Below are positions 8,649 to 17,320 of a stretch of 64,000 nt of DNA, one piece after another. Location: positions 236,362-300,361 of the forward strand of contig NZ_JAATVW010000006.1 in the NCBI RefSeq assembly GCF_011947225.1. Reading direction: 5' to 3'. The translations under genes were made by a program, and so were the position numbers. Each line of letters opens with the position of its first letter. Position 1 is the first letter of the stretch. The notes beneath the pieces were generated by a model. That model was not told the origin of the DNA and searched no databases. It saw nothing but the letters and a program-made list of their open reading frames with translations. This stretch comes from Planosporangium flavigriseum (GTDB lineage: Bacteria; Actinomycetota; Actinomycetes; Mycobacteriales; Micromonosporaceae).

Positions 8649-9769
8649 GATCCCTCGTGCGTCGGCGGTTGCGCGCCGCCCTGACCCGTTCCCGGTTGCG
8701 GGGCGAGCGGGGAAACGTCACCGTTCTCGTCGCCATTGTGCTGGGCGGCGGTGTGCTGATGGGCGCGAGCGCGATCGCGATCGACGTCGGTCAGCTCTAC
8801 GCCGAGCGCGAGGAGTTGCAGAGCGGCGCGGACGCGGCGGCGATGGCCGTCGCGCAGAACTGCATCCGTACGCCTTCGTCCTGCGGCAACCAGACCGGTA
8901 CGGCGCTCAGCTACGCGGGCGGCAACGCCAAGGACGGGGCGAGCGCGGTGACCGCGGTCTGCGGACGGGCCACCGGCCTCCCCGCCTGCCCGGCGCCGGC
9001 CGGCACCCGCGCGGACTGCCTGGGTGGCGCGCCCTCCGCCGGCAACTACGTCGAACTGCGAACCGCCACCCAACGGCCCGACGGCTCCACCCTGCTGCCG
9101 CCCACCTTCGCGCAGACCTTGCTGGGCAACGACGGGTACCAGGGGACCCGGATCGCCGCCTGCGCGCGCGTCGCCTGGGGACCGCCGCTCAACGGCACGG
9201 GACTCGCCGTCACTGCGTCTACCTGCGAATGGAACCAGATGACCGGCGGCGCCCCGGGCTACTGGCCGCCCGGGACCGTTCCGCCCACGAGCGCCGAGGG
9301 CATCATCTACCTGCACGGCGGAAAGGGAGCGACCACGTGCCCGGCCGGACCGTCCGGCTGGGACGCTCCCGGCGGCTTCGGCTGGCTCGACGACCCGAAC
9401 GGCAACTGCACCACCACGGTCTCGGCGTCGGGCAGCTACGGCGGCAACACCGGTGTCTCGGCCTCCAAGCCGTGCAAGACGGCGCTGGAGGACCTGTACG
9501 CCAGCCACAAGTCGGTGCTGATCCCGATCTACGACGGGGTCAAGGGCAACGGCGCGAACACCACGTACCACCTGTCGGGCTTCTCGTCGTTCGTGCTGAC
9601 CGGGTACGCCCTGTCCGGCCTGTCTGAGCCGTCCTGGCTGAGCGGCCGCACCCTGTGCAGCGGTTCCGACAAGTGCCTGTACGGCTACTTCACGACCGCG
9701 ATCCTGCCCAGCGGCGGCAGCTTCGGCACCGTTGACTACGGCACCACCATCCTGAAGATGGTCGGTTGA
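8636..9769 (+). CDS. tadG: TadG-like pilus assembly protein
   Basis: A 377-residue secreted or anchored protein whose N-terminus (RGERGNVTVLVAIVLGGGVL, about 22-41) is the Flp-assembly TadG N-terminal helix, followed by AIDVGQLYAEREELQSGADAAA. The remainder is a Cys-rich extracellular domain (about ten cysteines, likely disulphide-bonded) with no von Willebrand MIDAS motif. The GTG at 8636 is chosen for its AAGGGGG ribosome site; the frame is open further left. A weak hairpin follows the gene. Confidence 0.85.
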   Translation: MRRLRSLVRRRLRAALTRSRLRGERGNVTVLVAIVLGGGVLMGASAIAIDVGQLYAEREELQSGADAAAMAVAQNCIRTPSSCGNQTGTALSYAGGNAKDGASAVTAVCGRATGLPACPAPAGTRADCLGGAPSAGNYVELRTATQRPDGSTLLPPTFAQTLLGNDGYQGTRIAACARVAWGPPLNGTGLAVTASTCEWNQMTGGAPGYWPPGTVPPTSAEGIIYLHGGKGATTCPAGPSGWDAPGGFGWLDDPNGNCTTTVSASGSYGGNTGVSASKPCKTALEDLYASHKSVLIPIYDGVKGNGANTTYHLSGFSSFVLTGYALSGLSEPSWLSGRTLCSGSDKCLYGYFTTAILPSGGSFGTVDYGTTILKMVG

Positions 9770-9805
9770 GTTCGGTCGGCATCGCCCTATTTCTCATAAA
9801 TGTCA

Positions 9806-9825
9806 CCACCCTGCCGATCGGGTGG
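9806..9825 (+). terminator. Weak hairpin after tadG
   Basis: CCACCC and GGGTGG form a 6-bp stem with an 8-nt loop in the 135-bp gap between tadG and cpaB. There is no T tract. It may be a weak terminator separating the pilin genes from the machinery genes. Confidence 0.3.
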
Positions 9826-9904
9826 GCGTGGGTACGCATGCAGAACGTGTGGTTGAGCCGTTCAATGTGAGGAGCGCCAGCCCGCGACGCGATCGGACGA
9901 CACG

Positions 9905-10720
9905 ATGAGGCGAAGCATTCTTGCGGCCCTCGTCGCGATCGGACTCGCGGCGGTCGGCTGCGTCAGCGTCCTGTTGTACGTGCGCGCCGCCGACAATCGG
10001 GTACTGGCCGGGCAGAAGGCGGTCCAGGTGCTGGTCACGACCAAGAAGATCCCGGCCGGCACCACCGCACAGGCGATCCGTGCGGGCGGCTACACCGAAC
10101 TGGTCACCATGCCGGCGGCGACCATCCCGGCCGACGCCCTGACCAGCCTCGACGGGACGCTGCTGGCGCTGGCGGTCACCGCCGACCAGCAGCCGCGCCA
10201 GCTGCTGTTGCGCGGCGCGTTCGACGTGCCGTCCATCCATAGTGGCGGCCTGGGCATCCCGGACGGGATGTTCGCGGTGAGCGTGTCCATGCGGGTACCG
10301 GCGCAGGTCGCGGGTTATCTGCAGCCCGGTTCGTGGGTGGCGGTGTTCGACACGTTCAACGTCGCCACCGGCAAGGGCGGAAATGTGCCGGCAGGCGACG
10401 GGCTTTCCACCAACCATGACTACAACCAGGCGACCCGCCTGCTGCTGCCGAAGGTGCAGGTGCTCGCGATCGGTGGCCGCGGTACGCCCGGGGCGATGGC
10501 CGGTCCCCAGCCGTCGGCGAGTTCCGGCGCGAGCCAGACCAACGGCGGCGCCGGCCAGTCGGAGAGCGCAATGGCGCTCGTCACCGTCGCGGTCAACCAG
10601 GACCAGGCGCAGCGCCTCGTCCACGCGGCCCAGACCGGGAACCTGTACCTGGCTCTGATCGGCAACGGGTCCGAGGCGACGCCGGGGCCCGGTATGGACA
10701 ACTACTCGCTCTTCCAGTGA
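9905..10720 (+). CDS. cpaB: Flp pilus assembly protein CpaB (SAF domain)
   Basis: A 271-residue CpaB/RcpC protein: an N-terminal transmembrane helix (about 5-27), then a SAF domain (about 40-110) with VTTKKIPAGTTAQAI and a second beta-rich domain. In tad systems CpaB sits in the envelope near the pilus base. The region around 190-215 is a Ser/Gly/Ala-rich linker. ATG start; 16 nt before cpaE, same operon. Confidence 0.88.
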   Translation: MRRSILAALVAIGLAAVGCVSVLLYVRAADNRVLAGQKAVQVLVTTKKIPAGTTAQAIRAGGYTELVTMPAATIPADALTSLDGTLLALAVTADQQPRQLLLRGAFDVPSIHSGGLGIPDGMFAVSVSMRVPAQVAGYLQPGSWVAVFDTFNVATGKGGNVPAGDGLSTNHDYNQATRLLLPKVQVLAIGGRGTPGAMAGPQPSASSGASQTNGGAGQSESAMALVTVAVNQDQAQRLVHAAQTGNLYLALIGNGSEATPGPGMDNYSLFQ

Positions 10721-10736
10721 CTGTCGAGGATGTGCC

Positions 10737-11924
10737 ATGACGCTGTACTACGAGCCGGTACCGGACCGTGCCCGTGCGCTGGCCGACGCGCTCGAGGGAG
10801 AGCCGCACGGCGCCGGGGATCTCGCGGAGTTGGCTTCGCTGGTACGTGCCGACCCAGGCGCGCAGCTCGTCATTCTCGGTCCCACCGTCGAGCTCACCGA
10901 CGCGGTGGCGTTCGCCACGCAGCACCGGTTGACCCGGCCGTCGCTGGGCGTGGTGCTGCTGCGCGACCAGGTCGACGTCGCCGTTCTCGCCGAGGCGCTG
11001 CGCTCCGGCATCCGGGAGGTCATCACCGCTACGGATGTCAACGGCATCCGCGCCGCCTGCGCCCGCTCGCTGGAGGTCTCCCAGCAGCTGGCTCAGGGGC
11101 GTATGGCGCCGGCCGACACTCCGGTCAAGGAGGGGCACCTCATCACGGTGTTCGCGGGCAAGGGCGGCTGCGGTAAGAGCACGATCGCCACGAACCTCGC
11201 CGTCGCGCTCGCCGACGGCGGGAAGTCCCGGGTCTGCCTCGTCGACCTCGACCTGACCTTCGGCGACGTCGCAATCATGCTGCAGCTCGTTCCGAAGCGG
11301 AGCCTCGCCGACGCCGTGCCGATGGCCGGGCGTCTGGACGAGACCGGCGTCCGCTCGCTGGTCACCCCGTACGCACCGGGGCTGGACACCTTGCTCGCGC
11401 CGCCCTCGCCGGCGGAGGGCGAGCGGGTGGGCCGGGAACTCGTCAGTGAGATCGTGAAGATCGCCAAGCGGATGTACGACTACGTCGTCGTGGACACGCC
11501 GCCGTTCTTCTCCGATCAGGTACTGGCCGCGCTCGACCTGTCGCAGTGGTACATCCTGCTCGCCACCCCGGACATCCCGGCGCTGAAGAACCTGCGGCTC
11601 ACCCTGGACATGTTCGACATGCTGGAGTACCCGACCAGCCAGCGCATCATCGTGCTCAACCGTTCGGACGCCCAGGTCGGGCTGACCCACGCCGACATCG
11701 AGCGGGTGGTGCGGGCGCCGATCGCCGGGCGGGTGCCCTCGACCCGCGACGTTCCGGTCTCCATCAACCGCGGCGTACCGCTCATGGTGGACAGCCCGAA
11801 CAACCCGGTCAGCCGGTACATCCGGGAGGTGCGCGGCTGGATCGTGAGCGCGCAGGCGCAGAACGGCGAAGCGCCCGCGCCCGCTCCCCGCCGTGGAGTC
11901 TTCGGACTGCGTAGGGGGCGATGA
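10737..11924 (+). CDS. cpaE: CpaE/TadZ-like ATPase
   Basis: A 395-residue ParA/MinD-type ATPase that localises the tad machinery. The N-terminal 125 residues resemble an atypical receiver without a clear phosphoacceptor site, as in TadZ/CpaE. The deviant Walker A is GKGGCGKST at 141-149 with the signature lysine, followed by DLDLTFGDV and VVDTPP. The basic C-terminal tail may touch membrane. It is followed after 3 nt by cpaF. Confidence 0.9.
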   Translation: MTLYYEPVPDRARALADALEGEPHGAGDLAELASLVRADPGAQLVILGPTVELTDAVAFATQHRLTRPSLGVVLLRDQVDVAVLAEALRSGIREVITATDVNGIRAACARSLEVSQQLAQGRMAPADTPVKEGHLITVFAGKGGCGKSTIATNLAVALADGGKSRVCLVDLDLTFGDVAIMLQLVPKRSLADAVPMAGRLDETGVRSLVTPYAPGLDTLLAPPSPAEGERVGRELVSEIVKIAKRMYDYVVVDTPPFFSDQVLAALDLSQWYILLATPDIPALKNLRLTLDMFDMLEYPTSQRIIVLNRSDAQVGLTHADIERVVRAPIAGRVPSTRDVPVSINRGVPLMVDSPNNPVSRYIREVRGWIVSAQAQNGEAPAPAPRRGVFGLRRGR

Positions 11925-11927
11925 CCG

Positions 11928-13418
11928 GTGGGCCTGTACGACCGCCTCGAACAGCGCCGGACCGCCGCGGCCGAGTCCGACCCGGGGACGCCCCCGCCGT
12001 CCGGGCGTGCACCCCATTCACCGGTGCCGCAGGTAAACGCTCCGCAGGCTTACCTGCCGCCCGTCCCGGTGGAACCGGCCGCGCCCGCTACCCAGGATGT
12101 CGTTGGGTCTGAACGACACCGTCCCGCCTCGGCGGTGGTGGACCCCGTCACCGCCGTGCGTCGTCGCATCCAGCAGGGCCTCGTCGAGACGCTCGGCCCA
12201 CAGTTGTACGAGGACATCGGCGACGAGGAGGACCTGGCCGCGCGGGTACGCGAGACGATCCTGTCGCTGCTGGCCCGCGAGGAGACGCCGCTCGCCGGCG
12301 CCGACCGGATGCGCATCACGCAGGAGGTCACCGACGAGATCCTCGGCCACGGCCCGATCGAGCCACTGCTGCGTGACGACACCGTCAGCGAGATCATGGT
12401 CAACGGCCCGCACCGGATCTTCGTCGAGCGCTCCGGCCGGCTCACCCAGGTCCAGGCGGAGTTCGCCGACGAGGCACACCTACGCCGGGTGATCGACCGG
12501 ATCGTCTCGCGGGTCGGTCGCCGCGTCGACGAATCCAGCCCGATGGTGGACGCCCGCCTGCCCGACGGTAGCCGGGTCAACGCGGTGGTGCCCCCCATCG
12601 CGCTGGACGGCTCCACGCTGACCATCCGTAAGTTCTCCACCGACCCGCTCACCGTGGCCGACCTGATCCGCTTCGGCACGCTCACCCCGCCGGTGGCTCA
12701 GCTGCTGTCCGCGTGCGTGCGCGGCCGGCTGGACATTGTCGTCAGCGGCGGTACGGGCTCGGGCAAGACCACGACGCTCAACGTGCTGTCGGGTTTCATC
12801 CCGCCCGACGAGCGCGTCGTCACCGTCGAGGACGCGGCCGAGCTGCAACTGCACCAGGAGCACGTGGTGCGCCTCGAATCCCGACCGGCCAACGTGGAGG
12901 GCCGGGGCGAGGTGAGCATCCGGGACCTGGTCCGCAACGCACTGCGAATGCGCCCCGACCGCATCGTCGTCGGTGAGGTCCGGGACGGCGGCGCGCTTGA
13001 CATGCTGCAGGCGATGAACACCGGTCACGACGGCTCGCTGACCACCGTCCACGCCAACACTCCCCGCGACAGCGTGGCCCGGCTCGAGACCATGGTCATG
13101 ATGGCCGGGATGGACCTGCCGATCCGCGCCATCCGCGAGCAGATCGCCTCCGCCGTCGACCTCATCGTGCAGGTCGCACGGCTCAAGGACGGCACCCGGC
13201 GGATCACCCACGTCACCGAGGTGGTCGGCATGGAAGGCGACGTGGTCACGCTGCAGGATCTCTTCGTGTACGACCACCGCGCCGGCCGCGACGAGCAGGG
13301 CCGGCCGCGGGGCGCGCTGGTCTCCACCGGCCTGCGCCCGCGGTTCCTGGAAGAGTTGGCCGCGCACGACGTCACGCTGCCGATGGAGTTCTTCGCCCAG
13401 GCAGGTGGTGGCCGGTGA
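11928..13418 (+). CDS. cpaF: CpaF/TadA secretion ATPase
   Basis: The motor ATPase of the tad pilus, 496 residues. A Pro-rich, probably disordered N-terminus (about 15-65) precedes the CpaF core: Walker [10 protein letters not shown] at about 274-282, the Asp/His boxes, Walker B region [10 protein letters not shown], and the His box [16 protein letters not shown] start at 11928 with GGGGGCG upstream. The stop overlaps the next start (GTGA), coupling motor and membrane platform. Confidence 0.95.
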   Translation: MGLYDRLEQRRTAAAESDPGTPPPSGRAPHSPVPQVNAPQAYLPPVPVEPAAPATQDVVGSERHRPASAVVDPVTAVRRRIQQGLVETLGPQLYEDIGDEEDLAARVRETILSLLAREETPLAGADRMRITQEVTDEILGHGPIEPLLRDDTVSEIMVNGPHRIFVERSGRLTQVQAEFADEAHLRRVIDRIVSRVGRRVDESSPMVDARLPDGSRVNAVVPPIALDGSTLTIRKFSTDPLTVADLIRFGTLTPPVAQLLSACVRGRLDIVVSGGTGSGKTTTLNVLSGFIPPDERVVTVEDAAELQLHQEHVVRLESRPANVEGRGEVSIRDLVRNALRMRPDRIVVGEVRDGGALDMLQAMNTGHDGSLTTVHANTPRDSVARLETMVMMAGMDLPIRAIREQIASAVDLIVQVARLKDGTRRITHVTEVVGMEGDVVTLQDLFVYDHRAGRDEQGRPRGALVSTGLRPRFLEELAAHDVTLPMEFFAQAGGGR

Positions 13419-15364
13419 AGCGGTGCTCCTTCGCCAGGGCCCTGTTCGCCAGGGTCCTGTTCGCCAGGGTCCTGTTCGCCGCGGTGCTAGCCGCTGTCTT
13501 CATTGGCGCACCGACCGCACCGACCGCACCCGCCGCGGCGGACCCGGCGTCGCAGGTGTCCATTTCGGACGTACAGGCCGGTGACGGCGAGTTGCGGTTC
13601 ACGGTCGCCGCACAGGGCCTGCCGCCCGGTACCGTCCTGGACGGCAACCGGCTCGTGGTCGACCTGGACGGCACACCGGTGCGTGCGACGGTGGTTCCGG
13701 CGCCGGAGCCGAGCCCGACGGCGGCACCGGAGCGCAGTGTCGTCCTCGTCCTCGATACCAGCGGATCGATGGAGGGCACCCGGCTCGTATCAGCGAAGGA
13801 AGCCGCCGTCGGGTACGCGGAGGCGCTGCCGGCCGACGTCCGCCTCGGGCTCGTGTCGGTCTCGGAGAAGCCGGTCAGCGTACTGGCGCCCACGACTGAC
13901 CGGGCCGCCTTCCGGGCTGCGGTGGACGGGCTGCGCGCCGCCGGCGGCACCGCGCTCTACGACGGCGTACAGCAGGCTCTGGGCTTGTTGACAGGCCCGG
14001 GGGAGCGGCGCATCGTGGTGCTCTCCGACGGCGCGGACACCAACTCGGTCGCCACGCCGGCCGCCGTCGGCGGGCAGCTTGCCGCGGCCAACGTGACGCT
14101 CGACGGCATCGCGTACGGGCCGGACGCCCACAGCCCGGCGATGAACAACCTCGCCGCCGGTACGGGTGGGCGTATGGTCGCGGCGGGAGACGCCGCGGCG
14201 CTTCGCGCCGCCTTCGCCGGGATCGCCGCTGCCACCCGTCCGGCTGTCGCGGCCGTCACCGTCACCGTCCCGGGCAGGCTGGCCGGTGCCGCCGCCACCC
14301 TGCGCGTCGGGGTGAAAACCGGTGGGGCCACGCTGACGGCCGATACCCCGGTCCGGTTGGCGGCCGGCCCCGCGCTGGCGGCCGTGCCCGTACCGGCGAC
14401 ACCCCGCTGGCCGCTGTACGTCGCTGTCGGCGGCGTCGGCGCCGGCACGCTGCTGGCCGCCTCCATCGCGATGTACCTGCTCGTCGGCCGGTCCGCGGTA
14501 CGCAGCCGGCTGCGCCAACTGGAGAGGTTCGGCGCCGCCCCCGCGCAGTCCGCGCGGGAGGAGAGCTCGGTGCTTCGCGCGGCGGTGTCGGCGTCGGAAC
14601 AGGTCATCGCCAGGCGCGGCAACGCGGCCCGGATCGAATTCGACCTGGACCGCGCCGGCATCGACCTTCGGCCGGCCGAGTGGATCCTGGTGCGTCTCGG
14701 CGTCGCGCTGCTGGCCGGGCTGTTCTTCGCGCTCCTCCTGCCATGGCTGGTCGGCCTGCTACTGGGCGGCCTGGTCGGCTGGCTCGCCACCGGCGTGTAC
14801 CGGCGGCTGCGCGCCAGCCGGCGGGCCCGCCGCTTCAACGACGAGCTTCCCGAGGCACTGCAGCTGGTGGTGAGCGCGCTGCGGTCGGGCTTCTCGTTCC
14901 CGCAGGCGATCGGCGCCCTGGTGTCGGAGGGGGACGAGGCCGTGGCCGGCGAGTTCGGCCGCGCCCTCGCCGAAACCAGACTCGGCGGCGACCTGGAGGA
15001 CGCGCTGCTGCGTACCGCCGAACGCAACGCAAGCAATGACCTCGCCTGGCTGGTCATGGCGATCCGGGTGCAGCGGGAGGTCGGTGGCACGCTGTCGGAG
15101 GTACTGGAGACCGCGGTCGAGACGATGCGCGAGCGTGCCCGCCTGCGCCGGCACGTCCGCGCGCTGTCTGCCGAGGGCCGGCTGTCGGCCTGGGTACTGG
15201 GCGCCATGCCGGTGGCCCTGGCGGCGTTCATGTTCGCCACCCGCGGCGAATACTTGCGGCCGCTGTACACCACCCCGCTGGGCGTGATGATGCTCGTGGT
15301 CGCCGTCGTGATGATGGGCGTCGGCGTGTTCTGGATGACGCGCGTCATCAAGGTGGAGGTGTGA
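13415..15364 (+). CDS. tadB: VWA domain-TadB fusion, pilus platform protein
   Basis: A 649-residue fusion. Residues 1-42 form a signal peptide with LFARV pentads; about 50-105 a beta-sandwich region; about 108-280 a von Willebrand A domain with a complete MIDAS start DTSGS (114-118) and SDGAD; about 330-355 a membrane helix; then the TadB (T2SSF) domain with further helices near 425, 440, 597 and 625 and the FNDELPEALQLVVSALRSGFSF motif. TadB normally stands alone at about 300 residues. The fusion places a ligand-binding VWA domain on the outside of the inner-membrane pilus platform. Confidence 0.9.
   Translation: MKRCSFARALFARVLFARVLFAAVLAAVFIGAPTAPTAPAAADPASQVSISDVQAGDGELRFTVAAQGLPPGTVLDGNRLVVDLDGTPVRATVVPAPEPSPTAAPERSVVLVLDTSGSMEGTRLVSAKEAAVGYAEALPADVRLGLVSVSEKPVSVLAPTTDRAAFRAAVDGLRAAGGTALYDGVQQALGLLTGPGERRIVVLSDGADTNSVATPAAVGGQLAAANVTLDGIAYGPDAHSPAMNNLAAGTGGRMVAAGDAAALRAAFAGIAAATRPAVAAVTVTVPGRLAGAAATLRVGVKTGGATLTADTPVRLAAGPALAAVPVPATPRWPLYVAVGGVGAGTLLAASIAMYLLVGRSAVRSRLRQLERFGAAPAQSAREESSVLRAAVSASEQVIARRGNAARIEFDLDRAGIDLRPAEWILVRLGVALLAGLFFALLLPWLVGLLLGGLVGWLATGVYRRLRASRRARRFNDELPEALQLVVSALRSGFSFPQAIGALVSEGDEAVAGEFGRALAETRLGGDLEDALLRTAERNASNDLAWLVMAIRVQREVGGTLSEVLETAVETMRERARLRRHVRALSAEGRLSAWVLGAMPVALAAFMFATRGEYLRPLYTTPLGVMMLVVAVVMMGVGVFWMTRVIKVEV
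13427..13486. repeat. 15-bp tandem repeat, 4 copies
   Basis: Copies of CTGTTCGCCAGGGTC at 13442 and 13457 are identical; those at 13427 and 13472 are diverged. They encode LFARV units in the hydrophobic part of the signal peptide of the VWA-TadB fusion. Confidence 0.92.
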
Positions 15365-15368
15365 GGAG

Positions 15369-16301
15369 ATGAGCTCTTCCAGCCTTGTGGCTTCCCCGCT
15401 GCTGACCGTCGCGGTGAGCGCGGTCGCGCTAGTCCCGGTCTTCGGCGTGCTCGCGCTGCTGCTGCGGGACCCGGACCGGGCCAACGTCAACCGTACGCTG
15501 GCGACGATTGGGCGGGGCTACGTCGACCCGAACCGGCGGCCCTCGTTCAGGGTGCGGGTGGGCCAGCCGTTGGCTCGCCGGCTGGGGAAGCTGGGGACCG
15601 CCCTGACCGTGGGCGGCGCGGTGGCGCGGCTGCAGCGGCTGCTCGACCGCGCTGGCAATCCGCCGGCGTGGCCGGTCGAGCGGGTCATCGCGGCAAAGGG
15701 CATCGGCCTGGTCGTGGGCGGGGCGGGCGGGGTGCTGTTCGGCCTCGTGCTGGGCGGCTTCAGTACCGTGCTGCTCGTGGCGGTAGCCGGCGCAGCGCTC
15801 GGTTTCCTCGGCCCTGACCTCGCCATCTACAACACCGGCGTCAAGCGGCAGGACGAGATCCGCAAGTCCCTGCCGGACGTGCTGGACACGCTCACCATCT
15901 GTGTGGAGGCCGGACAGGGCTTCGACGCGGCGCTCGCCCAGGTGGCGCGCAACGGCAAGGGGCCGATGGCCGGCGAGGCGGCGCGGGTGCTGCAGGAGAT
16001 GCGCATCGGCAAGTCGCGCAGCGAGGCGCTGCGGTCGATGTCCGCCCGTACGACCATAGGCGAGCTGCGCGGCTTTGCCTCGTCCGTGATTCACGCCAGC
16101 GACCTGGGCGTACCGGTCGCCCAGGTGCTCCGCGAGCAGTCCCGGGAGATGCGGCTACGCCGTCGGCAGCGCGCCGAGGAGCTGGCTCAGAAGGTACCCA
16201 TCAAGATCTTGTTCCCGACGTTGTTCTGCCTGTTCCCGGCGCTGTTCGTGGTGATCCTCGGCCCGGGCGTCATCAACATCATCAAGGCGTTCGCGCACTG
16301 A
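15369..16301 (+). CDS. tadC: TadC-like pilus platform protein
   Basis: A 310-residue T2SSF-domain membrane protein, the second half of the inner-membrane tad platform. It has an N-terminal helix (about 10-32), a helix pair around 105-150, the conserved DEIRKSLPDVLDTLTICVEAGQGF region, and a C-terminal helix ending in NIIKAFAH. It starts 4 nt after the VWA-TadB stop and closes the operon. A prepilin peptidase is not encoded in this cluster. Confidence 0.92.
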   Translation: MSSSSLVASPLLTVAVSAVALVPVFGVLALLLRDPDRANVNRTLATIGRGYVDPNRRPSFRVRVGQPLARRLGKLGTALTVGGAVARLQRLLDRAGNPPAWPVERVIAAKGIGLVVGGAGGVLFGLVLGGFSTVLLVAVAGAALGFLGPDLAIYNTGVKRQDEIRKSLPDVLDTLTICVEAGQGFDAALAQVARNGKGPMAGEAARVLQEMRIGKSRSEALRSMSARTTIGELRGFASSVIHASDLGVPVAQVLREQSREMRLRRRQRAEELAQKVPIKILFPTLFCLFPALFVVILGPGVINIIKAFAH

Positions 16302-16366
16302 GCCGGGCCGTGTGTTGAGCCGGTTCGCGCGCTGAGCCGGTTCGCGCGCTGAGTCGGGCCGTGGGG
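16299..16366. repeat. 17-bp tandem repeat, 4 copies, over the tadC stop
   Basis: Four 17-bp units starting TGAGCCGG (16299, 16316, 16333, 16350). The first begins with the tadC stop codon and the last abuts the stop of the convergent pentapeptide gene; the middle two are identical. They fill the whole gap between the convergent genes. Confidence 0.92.
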
Positions 16367-17065
16367 TCAGGCGTCGTCCTCGTTGTCGATGCGGATGCCC
16401 AGCGCGGCGGCCAACTCGTACGCCAGGGCGATCAGGTCCTGACCCCGCACGATCGCACCTTCCCAACTGGTCAGTCCACCGATGCCGGCCAGCGTGCAGT
16501 TGACGAACCGGGCGCCGTCCATCTTCGCCTGGGAGAACTGCGCCCCGGTGAGGTCGCAGCCGACGAACTGCGCACCGGTCAGGTCGGCGTTGGTGAAGTC
16601 GGCGCGGGTGAGGTTGCAGTCGTCGAAGCGAACCGCGTTGAAGGCGGCGAAACGCCAGCCGGAGAGGTCCAGCCGACACCCGGTGAAGGTCACGTCCTTG
16701 AGGCGGCTGCCGGCCCAGGTGAACCCGGTCATCCGGGACGTCGACAGCCGTACCCGGTGCAGGGACGACCCGTCGGCGCGCAGGTTGGCCAGGTTGCAGT
16801 TCTCGAACAGGCAGTCCGTGAACCTGGTGCGGTCGAGGTTGGCGCCGGCCAGGTCCGCGTTGCGGAATCGGCACTGCTCCACCTCGACCGACTCGGCGGC
16901 AGAGGCCGACAGGTCGACGTCGAAGTAGCCGAGCCGGCGGTAGGTGCCTTCGCTTTCCAACGAATGGTCCGGCAGCACCGCCATGTCCAGCGATGACGGC
17001 GGCTTGGGCTTCGCCGGTGTGCGGAAGGTGCCGGTGCCGGCGCGTCCCCGTGCGCGATCAACCAC
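16367..17065 (-). CDS. Cytosolic pentapeptide repeat protein
   Basis: A 232-residue pentapeptide-repeat protein without signal or membrane helix. The right-handed beta helix spans about 60-200 with repeats such as ADLAGANLDRTRF, CNLTRADFTNADL and CDLTGAQFSQAKM, and Cys at many turn positions. The acidic C-terminus ends in DNEDDA. Proteins of this shape include the DNA-mimic MfpA/Qnr class, but length and repeat count alone do not prove gyrase protection. GTG start; the exact start is uncertain. Confidence 0.82.
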   Translation of the reverse strand: MVDRARGRAGTGTFRTPAKPKPPSSLDMAVLPDHSLESEGTYRRLGYFDVDLSASAAESVEVEQCRFRNADLAGANLDRTRFTDCLFENCNLANLRADGSSLHRVRLSTSRMTGFTWAGSRLKDVTFTGCRLDLSGWRFAAFNAVRFDDCNLTRADFTNADLTGAQFVGCDLTGAQFSQAKMDGARFVNCTLAGIGGLTSWEGAIVRGQDLIALAYELAAALGIRIDNEDDA

Positions 17066-17110
17066 CGGCCCACTCTAGGCCTACCCCGGAGGCACAGCGT
17101 GGGGATCCGA

Positions 17111-17215
17111 TCGGGGTGTGTCTCATCGGGGTGTGTCTGGTCGGGGTGTGTCTAATCGGGGTGTGGATGGTCGGGGTGTGGATGGTCGGGGTGTGTCTGG
17201 TCGGGGAGTGAGCCC
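17111..17215. repeat. 15-bp tandem repeat, 7 copies
   Basis: Units of TCGGGGTGTGTCTCA type at 17111, 17126, 17141, 17156, 17171, 17186 and 17201 (last one diverged). They lie in the 255-bp gap between the HNH gene and the pentapeptide gene, about 45 bp upstream of the latter. The forward frame reads GVCLI/GVWMV pentads to a stop, but there is no convincing gene around it. Confidence 0.92.
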
Positions 17216-17320
17216 AACGGGACTTCCGTGCAGGCGGGCGGCCGGTTGCGGGTCGCCCGCACCCGGTTCTCCTTCGGCAGACAGGAATCCGGCGCCGATG
17301 GTCAGCACGTGCCGGCGCCC

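Noticed and set aside
8183..9571. Minus-strand frame opposite tadE and tadG
   Set aside because: Antisense to well-supported tad genes, no homology seen.
17111..17215. The 15-bp repeats as part of a coding gene on either strand
   Set aside because: Both frames are open only because of the period of 15; flanking codons show no recognisable protein or start site.
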